From Histomonas meleagridis (lineage: Eukaryota > Parabasalia > Tritrichomonadida > Dientamoebidae), in the NCBI GenBank assembly GCA_020186115.1, contig WSYJ01000184.1:310001-374000 (forward strand): DNA of 64,000 nucleotides, in the 5' to 3' direction. The notes under the pieces were generated by a model. That model worked only from the letters and a program-made list of their open reading frames with translations, made no database searches and was not told the DNA's origin. The position numbers and the translations under genes were made by a program. Positions 35,791-47,711 of this stretch are shown here, piece after piece; the stretch's first letter is position 1; every line of letters begins with the position of its first letter.

Positions 35791-36886
35791 TTAATGAATT
35801 ACTTCAGCACCATTTTCTTCATATTCATTACGTGTGATGAAATTTTCTTCATTTGCAGCTATTTGTGCACCTCCTAACCAAGCTTCATAACCACGTAAAC
35901 TATTAGAAACAGAATAAATATTTACATTTGTACCTTCAGGAGCAAGATTTATAATTTCATTTTTTAATCGATCACTTAAACCAGGTAATTTTGTAGATGA
36001 ACCAGATAAAAATATATTATTAAATAATATATTTTGAACATTAGAATCACAACTTGTAATTGAATCATAAACGACTTGTTGTAAGCTTTGATGAGTAGAA
36101 CCATTAATTAGTGGATTAAATAAACATTCAGTTGATTGAAATCTTTCAGAATTTAATGTGATTGTTTGATTATTTGGTAAAATATAATTTATTTTACAAT
36201 CATTTGTCGTTAATGATTTAATTAATTCCTGTGTATAATTTATTGTTACGTAACAATAATTTTCTTTAATGTTACGAACAATTTCTTCTTTTTTGAAACT
36301 TCCTTCTTCAATTAATGAATTTAAACCAATTAAATTATAAAGATAAGTAGTAATATCATGACCACCAAAATTAATAAATTTTTTACCTATTTGAATAATA
36401 TTATTATTAATGATTGGTATTATTTGTATAATACCATCACCAAATTCAATGCTTGTTCCTGTTGTAACACCGTTTGCATAAAGTGATAATAACGGTTGAT
36501 ATGCAACACAAATTTTAGAAGCATTATATTTTTCAAAAAAAATTTCTAGAATTTTTTCTTCATCTTCTTCTTCATTTGATATTGAATTTGTGAGAATAAC
36601 TGAATATTGATTTGATGGAATATTTAAATTATTATAAATTTCTGTCCAAATTTTTTTCCATATCATCCCAATTGATTATTGTGCCTCTTTCAATTGGATA
36701 TGATAAATTTAAAGAATTTAAATCTTCATTGAATAGATTGTTTCCGATATAAATTTCATTGATATTTGAATATGATCTGCCGATAATTGTTCTAATAATT
36801 GATGCTGGTATTGTAGACCCAGCATAACCTGATTTGCAGGAGAAAGTACCATTATCAATAACAACTGATAAAATTTCTTCAGACAT
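35791..36886 (-). pseudogene. Actin-like gene, array copy 7 (single T insertion only)
   Basis: The only defect is a T7 tract at 36651-36657 in the WDDMEK codons, the same site as in copies 2 and 5. No overwrite patches fall in the gene. Removing one T would give a full-length frame, so this is the copy most likely to be functional apart from copy 1, and the best guide to the ancestral protein sequence. Confidence 0.75.
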
Positions 36887-38829
36887 TAATAAAATGAAGT
36901 AATATATTTAGATCAAAATTTTTATTCAATCTCAATTAAATACCCTTTCAAATTTCAAAATTTTCCAACAAAATAAACCGTATAGAGTTAACAATTTTTT
37001 TAATTTAAAATTTGCCATAAGTGAATTTCATGGCAAAAGCTGAAACTAGTTAACATTTCCTTAACTTTTTTTTTTAAAGTGGATAAATTTTAGTAATTAA
37101 AGAATTTATTAATCAAAATAATGTAAAAAAACTAAGTATTATATACAAACACCAAAATTTATCCAAAATATAAGCATTCTATATTGATATAAATGTCATA
37201 TCAAGGTTTTGTTAAAATTGTTCTTACCAATTTTCTGGAAAGCAATTTTTCAGTAAATCAGCTGATTCGCAAGTTGATTTTCAAATTTTCAATTTTTATT
37301 TGGATGAATTATAGTTATTAATAAATGAAATATATATAATAAATATAAGTTTATAAAATTGTGTTTAATTTGGGAAAAAATCATGTTTGAATAAGTTTCA
37401 ATAACAAAGTATAACTTTTTATTAATGAATTAAACTGATGATATAAAAAATAATTACATATTATAAAAAATTTTTAAAAGAGTTATATTTTTATTTTTAA
37501 ATCAAAAATATATACAACCTAATATAGAATCAAGAGAAAAAAGATTTTTTTTTGTGTTTAATCTTTTTGATCGTTTTGAATTCAATTTTTCAAATGATTA
37601 GACCATTTATAAATTAAAATAAATTTTTTTTCTTTAATGATATTTTTGGTAAGATTATATTTAAGTTTTTTACAAGATTTCATGAATTAAATCTCTTTTA
37701 CTCCCTTATTAGAAATATAGTGTTTTCCAGAAAGCTAACAAAATATCACAAACTGTTACTGAAGAACAGCTCTTTGATGTTTGTTATAATAAATTTTTTA
37801 ATTTGAAAAGGAAAAAAATATTAATTTATCAAATAAATCTCGATGGTAAATATTTTTTATACGAAAAGATTGCAAAATATAGCATTATATGGTTAAAAAA
37901 TGGATTATCATTGAAAAAAATATTACAGGATTTGAAGTTTTAGGAACTCTTTTTATGATTACAATTTCATCAAAATTAATTTTGATTTAACAATTTTTTA
38001 AACATAAACAAATTTAAAAGTATTATTATACATTTTATTGACTGTATTAGAACACAAAGAAACAAAGATTATATTTTTAAATTATAATTCATATTTGTTA
38101 CAAATATATAAAATTTTATGCTTTTTTATTACAAAAAATGCAATTTTTCTCACTAAACGTTAAAATAATAAATAATAAATTTTTTGAGTAATCAATAATA
38201 AATAAAACAAATGAATTAAATAAATAGAAGAATCAAAATTTAAATTTTTTGAAATTTGCTGCCACTTTTTTGATAAACCATACAAAAAATTTTGAATTTT
38301 ATAAATAGGTTTATATGCTTTACAAAAAAATGTTTCCATAGATGTCAACTATAATTACAAGATAATCCTACAAATTCAAGAGAATTAATTCTGATTTAAA
38401 AACACCAGAAAGTATTTGATTAGCCAATTTTTTTATTTAATGGCTATTTCAGTTATTGTTACAACATTTTTTTTTTTTTTTTAACTAATGATAATCAAAA
38501 ACAGTCCAATTATCTTATTTACAAGGAAATAAGTGATAACAAAGGACATAATTTAAGTTTTTATACTCTATTATTTGAAATTTTTAATTTTTAATTTTTC
38601 ATATTTTACATATATTCTAGAAAATGAATCAATACATGATTTCCTTTTATTGTTATTATATTTTTTCCTATTTAAATCAATTATTATGTGAATTTCTAAG
38701 AAATTAAATTATAATTAAATTTATTCTTTGTAATTAAATATTAATAACATCTCATATATAATTATTTTTCATAACAAAAACAAATATAAAAAGAAAAAAA
38801 AAAATTAGTTAAATCAATTGTTTATTGAT
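36887..38829. repeat. Array spacer 7 (1.94 kb)
   Basis: Full length, with more point changes than most (37370-37700, for example GAATAAGTTTC and TAATCTTTTTG). A T16 run at 38467-38482 replaces TTTTTTTTTCTGAAAT. Confidence 0.8.
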
Positions 38830-39928
38830 TTAATGAATTACTTCAGCACCATTTTCTTCATATTCATTACGTGTGATGAAATTTTCTTCATTTGCAGCTA
38901 TTTGTGCACCTCCTAACCAAGCTTCATAACCACGTAAACTATTAGAAACAGAATAAATATTTACATTTGTACCTTCAGGAGCAAGATTTATAATTTCATT
39001 TTTTAATCGATCACTTAAACCAGGTAATTTTGTAGATGAACCAGATAAAAATATATTATTAAATAATATATTTTGAACATTAGAATCACAACTTGTAATT
39101 GAATCATAAACGACTTGTTGTAAGCTTTGATGAGTAGAACCATTAATTAGTGGATTAAATAAACATTCAGTTGATTGAAATCTTTCAGAATTTAATGTGA
39201 TTGTTTGATTATTTGGTAAAATATAATTTATTTTACAATCATTTGTCGTTAATGATTTAATTAATTCCTGTGTATAATTTATTGTTACGTAACAATAATT
39301 TTCTTTAATGTTACGAACAATTTCTTCTTTTTTGAAACTTCCTTCTTCAATTAATGAATTTAAACCAATTAAATTATAAAGATAAGTAGTAATATCATGA
39401 CCACCAAAATTAATAAATTTTTTTACCGATTTGAAGAATATTATTATTAAGGATTGGTATTATTTGTATAATACCATCACCAAATTCAATGCTTGTTCCT
39501 GGTGTAACACCGTTTGCATAAAGTGATAATAACGGTTGATATGCAACACAAATTTTTAGAAGCATTATATTTTTCAAAAAAAATTTCTAGAATTTTTTCT
39601 TCATCTTCTTCTTCATTTGATATTGAATTTGTGAGAATAACTGAATATTGATTTGATGGAATATTTAAATTATTATAAATTTCTGTCCACATTTTTTTCC
39701 ATATCATCCCAATTGATTATTGTGCCTCTTTCAATTGGATATGATAAATTTAAAGAATTTAAATCTTCATTGAATAGATTGTTTCCGATATAAATTTCAT
39801 TGATATTTGAATATGATCTGCCGATAATTGTTCTAATAATTGATGCTGGTATTGTAGACCCAGCATAACCTGATTTGCAGGAGAAAGTACCATTATCAAT
39901 AACAACTGATAAAAATTTCTTCAGACAT
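38830..39928 (-). pseudogene. Actin-like gene, array copy 8 (most damaged)
   Basis: It is four bases longer than copy 1, with extra bases in homopolymers at about 39418-39425, 39553-39557, 39690-39697 and 39911-39915; the last breaks the frame after six codons. It also has point substitutions clustered at 39426-39502 (ACCGATTTGAAG for ACCTATTTGAAT, AAGGATTGG for AATGATTGG, CCTGGTG for CCTGTTG). The substitution cluster suggests real decay or poor consensus there. Confidence 0.75.
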
Positions 39929-41867
39929 TAATAAAATGAAGTAATATATTTAGATCAAAATTTTTTATTCAATCTCAATTAAATACCCTTTCAAATTTCA
40001 AAATTTTCCAACAAAATAAACCGTATAGAGTTAACAATTTTTTTAATTTAAAAATTTGCCATAAGTGAATTTCATGGCAAAAGCTGAAACTAGTTAACAT
40101 TTCTTAACTTTTTTTTTAAAGTGGATAAATTTTAGTAATTAAAGAATTTATTAATCAAAATAATGTAAAAAAAACTAAGTATTATATACAAACACCAAAA
40201 TTTATCCAAAATATAAGCATTCTATATTGATATAAATGTCATATCAAGGTTTTGTTAAAATTGTTCTTACCAATTTTCTGGAAAGCAATTTTTCAGTAAA
40301 TCAGCTGATTCGCAAGTTGATTTTCAAATTTTCAATTTTTATTTGGATGAATTATAGTTATTAATAAATGAAATATATATAATAAATATAAGTTTATAAA
40401 ATTGTGTTTAATTTGGAAAAAATCATGTTTGAATAATTTTCAATAACAAAATATAACTTTTTATTAATGAATTAAACTGATGATATAAAAAATAATTACA
40501 TATTATAAAAATTTTAAAAGAGTTATATTTTATTTTTTAAATCAAAATATATACAACCTAATATAAAATCAAGAGAAAAAAGATTTTTTTTGGTGTTTAA
40601 GCTTTTTGATCGTTTTGAATTCAATTTTTTCAAATGATTAGACCATTTATAAATTCAAATAAATTTTTTTTCTTTAATGATATTTTTGGTAAGATTATAT
40701 TTAAGTTTTTTACAAGATTTCATGAATTAAATCTCTTTTACTCCATTATTAGAAATATAGTGTTTTTCCAGAAAGCTAACAAAATATCACAAACTGTTAC
40801 TGAAGAACAGCTCTTTGATGTTTGTTATAATAAATTTTTTTTTTTTTTTTTAAAAAATATTAATTTATCAAATAAATCTCGGTGGTAAGTATTTTTATAC
40901 GAAAAGATTGCAAAATATAGCATTATATGGTTAAAAATGGATTATCATTGAAAAAATATTACAGGATTTGAAGTTTTAGGAACTCTTTTTATGATTACAA
41001 TTTCATCAAAATTAATTTTGATTTAACAATTTTTTAAACATAAACAAATTTAAAAGTATTATTATACATTTTATTGACTGTATTAGAACACAAAGAAACA
41101 AAGATTATATTTTTTAAATTATAATTCATATTTGTTACAAATATATAAAATTTTATGCTTTTTTATTACAAAAATGCAATTTTTCTCACTAAACGTTAAA
41201 ATAATAAATAATAAATTTTTTGAGTAATCAATAATAAATAAAACAAATGAATTAAATAAATAGAAGAATCAAAATTTAAATTTTTTGAAATTTGCTGCCA
41301 CTTTTTTGATAAACCATACAAAAAATTTTGAATTTTATAAATAGGTTTATATGCTTTACAAAAAAATGTTTCCATAGATGTCAACTATAATTACAAGATA
41401 ATCCTACAAATTCAAGAGAATTAATTCTGATTTAAAAACACCAGAAAGTATTTGATTAGCCAATTTTTTTATTTAATGGCTATTTCAGTTATTGTTACAA
41501 CATTTTTTTTTCTGAAATAACTAATGATAATCAAAAACAGTCCAATTATCTTATTTACAAGGAAATAAGTGATAACAAAGGACATAATTTAAGTTTTTAT
41601 ACTCTATTATTTGAAATTTTTAATTTTTAATTTTTTCATATTTTACATATATTCTAGAAAATGAATCAATACATGATTTCCTTTTATTGTTATTATATTT
41701 TTTTTTTTTTTTTTCAATTATTATGTGAATTTCTAAGAAATTAAATTATAATTAAATTTATTCTTTGTAATTAAATATTAATAACATCTCATATATAATT
41801 ATTTTTCATAACAAAAACAAATATAAAAAAAAAAAAAAAAAATTAGTTAAATCAATTGTTTATTGAT
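39929..41867. repeat. Array spacer 8 (1.94 kb)
   Basis: Full length. A T17 run at 40835-40851 replaces TTAATTTGAAAAGG-type sequence, and a T17 run at 41698-41714 replaces TTTTTTCCTATTTAAAT. CTCGGTGGTAAG near 40879 differs from CTCGATGGTAAA elsewhere. Confidence 0.8.
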
Positions 41868-42964
41868 TTAATGAATTACTTCAGCACCATTTTCTTCATA
41901 TTCATTACGTGTGATGAAATTTTCTTCATTTGCAGCTATTTGTGCACCTCCTAACCAAGCTTCATAACCACGTAAACTATTAGAAACAGAATAAATATTT
42001 ACATTTGTACCTTCAGGAGCAAGATTTATAATTTCATTTTTTAATCGATCACTTAAACCAGGTAATTTTGTAGATGAACCAGATAAAAATATATTATTAA
42101 ATAATATATTTTTGAACAGGAGAATCACAACTTGTAATTGAATCATAAACGACTTGTTGTAAGCTTTGATGAGTAGAACCATTAATTAGTGGATTAAATA
42201 AACATTCAGTTGATTGAAATCTTTCAGAATTTAATGTGATTGTTTGATTATTTGGTAAAATATAATTTATTTTACAATCATTTGTCGTTAATGATTTAAT
42301 TAATTCCTGTGTATAATTTATTGTTACGTAACAATAATTTTCTTTAATGTTACGAACAATTTCTTCTTTTTTGAAACTTCCTTCTTCAATTAATGAATTT
42401 AAACCAATTAAATTATAAAGATAAGTAGTAATATCATGACCACCAAAAATTAATAAATTTTTTACCTATTTGAATAATATTATTATTAATGATTGGTATT
42501 ATTTGTATAATACCATCACCAAATTCAATGCTTGTTCCTGTTGTAACACCGTTTGCATAAAGTGATAATAACGGTTGATATGCAACACAAATTTTAGAAG
42601 CATTATATTTTTCAAAAAAAATTTCTAGAATTTTTTCTTCATCTTCTTCTTCATTTGATATTGAATTTGTGAGAATAACTGAATATTGATTTGATGGAAT
42701 ATTTAAATTATTATAAATTTCTGTCCAAATTTTTTCCATATCATCCCAATTGATTATTGTGCCTCTTTCAATTGGATATGATAAATTTAAAGAATTTAAA
42801 TCTTCATTGAATAGATTGTTTCCGATATAAATTTCATTGATATTTGAATATGATCTGCCGATAATTGTTCTAATAATTGATGCTGGTATTGTAGACCCAG
42901 CATAACCTGATTTGCAGGAGAAAGTACCATTATCAATAACAACTGATAAAATTTCTTCAGACAT
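41868..42964 (-). pseudogene. Actin-like gene, array copy 9 (two frame breaks)
   Basis: One extra A at about 42445-42449 breaks the frame at FINFGGHD, and one extra T at about 42109-42113 breaks it near the NVQNILF codons, beside a small substitution patch (ACAGGAG for ACATTAG). The first 176 residues, including an intact WDDMEK site, match the array consensus. This is the last gene copy, so it is the first transcribed from the right-hand border. Confidence 0.75.
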
Positions 42965-44367
42965 TAATAAAATGAAGTAATATATTTAGATCAAAATTTT
43001 TATTCAATCTCAATTAAATACCCTTTCAAATTTCAAAAATTTTCCAACAAAATAAACCCCATAGAATTAACAAATTTTTAAATTAAAAATTTGCCATAAG
43101 TGAATTTCATGGCAAAAGCTGAAACTAGTTAACATTTCCTTAACTTTTTTTTTTAAAGTGGATAAATTTTAGTAATTAAAGAATTTATTAATCAAAAATA
43201 ATGTAAAAAAACTAAGTATTATATACAAACACCAAAATTTATCCAAAATATAAGCATTCTATATTGATATAAATGTCATATCAAGGTTTTGTTAAAATTG
43301 TTCTTACCAATTTTCTGGAAAGCAATTTTTCAGTAAATCAGCTGATTCGCAAGTTGATTTTCAAATTTTCAATTTTTATTTGGATGAATTATAGTTATTA
43401 ATAAATGAAATATATATAATAAATATAAGTTTATAAAATTGTGTTTAATTTGGAAAAATACATGTTTGAATAATTTTCAATAACAAAATATAACTTTTTA
43501 TTAATGAATTAAACTGATGATATAAAAAATAATTACATATTATAAAAATTTTTAAAAGAGTTATATTTTATTTTTTAAATCAAAATATATACAACCTAAT
43601 ATAAAATCAAGAGAAAAAAGATTTTTTTTGGTGTTTAAGCTTTTTGATCGTTTTGAATTCAATTTTTCAAATGATTAGACCATTTATAAATTCAAATAAA
43701 TTTTTTTCTTTAATGATATTTTGGTAAGATTATATTTAAGTTTTTACAAGATTTCATGAATTAAATCTCTTTTACTCCATTATTAGAAATATAGTGTTTT
43801 CCAGAAAGCTAACAAAATATCACAAACTGTTACTGAAGAACAGCTCTTTGATGTTTGTTATAATAAATTTTTTAATTTGAAAAGGAAAAAAATATTAATT
43901 TATCAAATAAATCTCGATGGTAAATATTTTTTATACGAAAAGACTGCAAAATATAGCATTATATGGTTAAAAATGGATTAAAAAAAAAAAAATATTACAG
44001 GATTTGAAGTTTTAGGAACTCTTTTTATGATTACAATTTCATCAAAATTAATTTTGATTTAACAATTTTTTTTTTTTTTTCAAATTTAAAAGTATTATTA
44101 TACATTTTATTGACTGTATTAGAACACAAAGAAACAAAGATTATATTTTTAAATTATAATTCATATTTGTTACAAATATATAAAATTTTATGCTTAAAAA
44201 AAAAAAAAAAATGCAATTTTTCTCACTAAACGTTAAAATAATAAATAATAAATTTTTGAGTAATCAATAATAAATAAAACAAATGAATTAAATAAATAGA
44301 AGAATCAAAATTTAAATTTTTGAAATTTGCTGCCACTTTTTTGATAAACCATACAAAAATTTTGAAT
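42965..44367. repeat. Terminal partial spacer at the right end of the array
   Basis: Spacer sequence continues for 1.4 kb and stops within the ACAAAAATTTTGAAT motif at 44367, where unique sequence begins. Overwrites here use both bases: an A12 run near 43981-43992, a T15 run at 44066-44080 and an A16 run at 44196-44211. Confidence 0.85.
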
Positions 44368-44735
44368 AGTTTACACAAATAAATCAAACAAAAAGTAAAC
44401 TCAAATAATTTTTACAATTTAAACACACAAACTAAAAACTAATTCATATTTTCATTTTTAAAATTTTGTTTTAATTATTAATTTTCATCAAGTAAATGTA
44501 ATTTAAATATTCATATCGTACCTATAATAATGATGAAATTATACGTAATCTGATGCATGTTCTCATAACTTGGTCACACCAAATACAAATTGATCTCCAA
44601 CAAGAATTGGTTCTCTAACTCAATGATAAGCCATCAAAAAACAGACGCATCCAAGAAAATGTATATAATTTTTTATCCAGTTGACAAATTTTTTAACGTT
44701 CTTACATAAACTATTTAATTTTTGATTTTAAAATC
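44368..44735. other. Intergenic flank right of the array
   Basis: About 370 bases of unique AT-rich sequence between the array end and the stop codon of the LRR-PP2C gene. Nothing recognised. Confidence 0.5.
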
Positions 44736-47402
44736 TTAACGCCTCCTTCTTACAGGCCTTGGTGGTGCAGGAAGTCCAAGTTCTTCATCTTCATCGTTCA
44801 CATTCTGTGGAGGCAATATTTCTACTGTATTCTTATAAACTATACCTTTTTCATCTTCTTTTGGTTTGAAGTTAACGGTCAAAACCGTTATATTATCTTT
44901 GCTTTGTAATGCGAACGCGTAATTCTTCAACAATGTTGCTGCATCAACAGCTGTCTGCGCTTCTCTAAATATCTCTGCTGCTTTTTGATCTGATATAACA
45001 TCCCATAAGCCATCACAAGCGATTATTAAACCTAAATCATCTTCGTCAATTTCGAAGACTTTTATCGTTGGCTTCACGAATAAATCATTATCACCAACCC
45101 AAAAATCTCCAATAGCTCTTGAGACAGCCAATTTTCGATTAATTCTTCCTTCGCTATTAACCATGAATCCATTATCTTGTAGCCTTCTTAATTCACTTTT
45201 AATTAATGGCTTATTATCCGTTGTAATTCTTTCCAATGTATCTCTTTTAATTCTAATTATTCTTGAATCACCGATACCTGCGACATAACAATTTTTGCCT
45301 CTGATAACCGCCGTTGCAACTGTCGAACCGTCTGCCACTTTTAACGACTTCAAAATATTGTTAACGGTCTCTATCGTCACAGGGAACGTTTCGAAAAATT
45401 CTTCATTTGACTTATCGACAATTTTAGCAATTTCATACACTAAACATTTGGAAGCAGTTGTCGAAGAAACGTTACCAGAATGTCCATCAAATAAGGCTAA
45501 CAATTGCGTATCATTTTGATCATAATATTTAAAACATACGCCATCTTCCATTCCAATTCGATTTCCCATTGTTGAAGAATAACCAACAGACAAATCATCG
45601 CTTATTGAATATTGACTATTATCCATAATATGGAACTTCATTGGCGGCAATTCTTTTATATCATTTGAATTATTAATGAATTCCAAATTTTGTAAATTCG
45701 GGATTTTTATGAATGAAGGTAACATATTAATTAAAGTTTTATTAATTGGGTTTAAATTTAATGAAATGAATTTACAATTCTTTAAGTTACTTACATTAAT
45801 ATCATTTAAATGATTATATTCAAGTGATAAACATTCTAATTCATTTAAGTTCAAATTAATATCTTTGATTTTATTATAAGAAACATCTAATAATATCAAT
45901 CCATCAGGGAAATTAAATCCTTCAGGTAATGTATCAATAGCATTATGTGATATAGATAATACTTTTAACCCTCTCATCCGCGATATAAATTGTGGTATTT
46001 CTACAAAATGATTATTAGAAATATCTAATGTCTTTAAGAAAAATAATGAACTAATACCAGTCGGTAATGAATTTAATTTGTTTCCACTTAATACTAAAAA
46101 TTGTAATTGTGAAAAACCTAAAATTGGTATCGGTACAACTTCAAATTCATTTCCTGCAGCTATAAACTTAAATACTTTCCGACAATTCCCTAATGATATT
46201 GGTAATGTCTTAAGTTTATTAAATGATATGTTTAAATCAGATAAAAATACACATTCTTGAAACGTATCGGGTAATTCTGTTAATGAATTAAATGATAAAT
46301 TCATGGTGCGTATTTGTGGGAAATTAAATGGTGGTAATTCTGTAAGTTGATTTGATGATAAAATTAATTCTTCAAGTTTAGGTGAGGTCATTAACGTCTT
46401 GGGTAATGTTGTCAATAAGTTGTTGCCGGCATAGAATTTTGTGAACTTCAAATTGTCTGGAAATTGATCGGCAAAAGACGTTATTAAATTGTTGGAGACG
46501 TTTAACATGGTGACCATTTTAAGTGATTGAATAAAAGTTAAAGATAACTTTGTGATTTTGTTATATGAGACATCAATAATTCGAACCGATGGTGGAACTT
46601 CGAAGTTTAGTTCACCTTCGATTTCATTCTTTGAGATAAAAAATGAATGTAAATCAATTACTGTTAATAAAGTGAGTGGAAATGTGGTGAGTAAATTGCC
46701 TGAAAGATTAATGGAATGCGATTGAAGATGATGTGTAACTTCAAATGTTTCAAAAAGATTAAAAGATAAGTTAATTGATTTAAATGCTTGTGGAAAATCA
46801 ATTGATGGAAATGTAGTAATGCGATTACCAAACAGATCAAGTTCTTCAAGTTTAGGAAGCTGTGGAATTATGCTAGGAAATTCTGTTAATTTATTTCCTT
46901 CAAGTGTTAAATTACATATTGAATCAGACCACCGTGGCTTTTGTGTTGGTATACCAGTAAGCCCACAATATGAAACTTTTAAAGTTCGTAAATTTGGTAG
47001 GTTTTGTTGCCATATTGAATTTAAATCAAATCCTTGATTATATGAAACATCTAGTGAAGTTAAGCTCTCTGGAAGTGTGCAATCAATTCGCTGTATGCTG
47101 TTAACTGAAAGGTCTAATGTTTTTAAATTTGGGAAATTTCCAAAATAGTTTGAAGGGATTGATGTTAAAAGATTATCTGTAAATTCCATTACACTAATTT
47201 CATGGTACTCCTTTAAGCCAGAAGGTAATTCTGTTAGTTTACAATGGATAATTCTTGCTCTTGTGATTTTAGTTTTTAATTCATTTACAAGAGGAATTTT
47301 CCCGACTTTCATTGAAACAATGTCGAAAGATGCCAGTTCATGATTTGTGAAATATGATTGAGGAACTGGTTCCAAAAAAGCAGAATCGGGATCATATTCC
47401 AT
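44736..47402 (-). CDS. Leucine-rich-repeat PP2C-type protein phosphatase (PHLPP-like layout)
   Basis: About 888 residues. The first 580 hold some 20 leucine-rich repeats of the LxxLxxLxLSxNxLTxLP type (for example LEELILSSNQLTELPPF). From about 600 a PP2C domain follows: GNRIGMEDGVCF with the Arg and Glu-Asp pair, LLALFDGHSGN (about 635) with the metal-binding Asp-Gly, VSRAIGDFWVG and IIACDGLWDVISD (about 793-805). The metal ligands are therefore present. A proline/arginine tail (PAPPRPVRRRR) ends the protein. LRR followed by PP2C is the arrangement of PHLPP phosphatases, here without a PH domain. It is probably an Mn/Mg-dependent Ser/Thr phosphatase with LRR-chosen targets. The open frame extends to 47432 with TTG; I chose the ATG at 47402. 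Confidence 0.92.
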   Translation of the reverse strand: MEYDPDSAFLEPVPQSYFTNHELASFDIVSMKVGKIPLVNELKTKITRARIIHCKLTELPSGLKEYHEISVMEFTDNLLTSIPSNYFGNFPNLKTLDLSVNSIQRIDCTLPESLTSLDVSYNQGFDLNSIWQQNLPNLRTLKVSYCGLTGIPTQKPRWSDSICNLTLEGNKLTEFPSIIPQLPKLEELDLFGNRITTFPSIDFPQAFKSINLSFNLFETFEVTHHLQSHSINLSGNLLTTFPLTLLTVIDLHSFFISKNEIEGELNFEVPPSVRIIDVSYNKITKLSLTFIQSLKMVTMLNVSNNLITSFADQFPDNLKFTKFYAGNNLLTTLPKTLMTSPKLEELILSSNQLTELPPFNFPQIRTMNLSFNSLTELPDTFQECVFLSDLNISFNKLKTLPISLGNCRKVFKFIAAGNEFEVVPIPILGFSQLQFLVLSGNKLNSLPTGISSLFFLKTLDISNNHFVEIPQFISRMRGLKVLSISHNAIDTLPEGFNFPDGLILLDVSYNKIKDINLNLNELECLSLEYNHLNDINVSNLKNCKFISLNLNPINKTLINMLPSFIKIPNLQNLEFINNSNDIKELPPMKFHIMDNSQYSISDDLSVGYSSTMGNRIGMEDGVCFKYYDQNDTQLLALFDGHSGNVSSTTASKCLVYEIAKIVDKSNEEFFETFPVTIETVNNILKSLKVADGSTVATAVIRGKNCYVAGIGDSRIIRIKRDTLERITTDNKPLIKSELRRLQDNGFMVNSEGRINRKLAVSRAIGDFWVGDNDLFVKPTIKVFEIDEDDLGLIIACDGLWDVISDQKAAEIFREAQTAVDAATLLKNYAFALQSKDNITVLTVNFKPKEDEKGIVYKNTVEILPPQNVNDEDEELGLPAPPRPVRRRR

Positions 47403-47711
47403 TTCCGAAATTAAATGGTACGTATTAGTCAATTATTCTATAATGAAATAACGGTTTTATATTCAAAAGTCATCGCTAATCGATCTTTTGGTTAATCGGA
47501 ATTTAAATAACATACGTTAACAAAAAAGATTTGAAAAAATTAAGTGCGAAGACTTCATAAATCAGTTTAGCTAACAAATTATTACAAAAGATTAATAATT
47601 TTTTTTATGATCATTTTTTTATTGTTTATGGGTCGGGTTCCGAAAGACGTTATTGTGATAAACTATAGAAATATAATTCTGTAATTTACATGCTTATCGT
47701 TGTTTATAAAA
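47403..47711. other. Divergent promoter region between LRR-PP2C and FKBP genes
   Basis: About 310 bases between two divergently transcribed genes. TCATTAT on the minus strand (47440-47446) lies 42 nt before the PP2C ATG and is a weak Inr candidate; none is clear on the FKBP side. Confidence 0.4.

Larger units (their letters stand above)
17429..44367. repeat. Tandem array of nine actin-like gene units (about 3.03 kb each)
   Basis: Nine head-to-tail units, each a 1.1 kb actin-like gene (minus) plus an AT-rich spacer of about 1.94 kb. Start codons are at 19265, 22161, 25196, 28228, 30812, 33846, 36886, 39928 and 42964, so spacing is about 3035 bases except where spacers are deleted (2896 and 2584). 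Genes and spacers are equally similar and differ mainly in homopolymer length, which implies recent amplification or homogenisation. Homology starts at AAATTTAAAAGTATTATTAT (17429) and ends at 44367. The terminal 283-286 bases are the same spacer segment at both ends, so the array is segment A-(unit)n-A. Its borders are otherwise unique DNA. Confidence 0.95.

Noticed and set aside
40634-40888. 84-codon plus-strand ORF in spacer 8
   Set aside because: It is open only because a T17 overwrite replaces sequence that contains a stop in the other spacers; not conserved.
18171-44367. Direct repeats considered as a CRISPR or satellite array
   Set aside because: Units are 3 kb and gene-bearing in a eukaryotic genome; not a CRISPR and far larger than usual satellite monomers.
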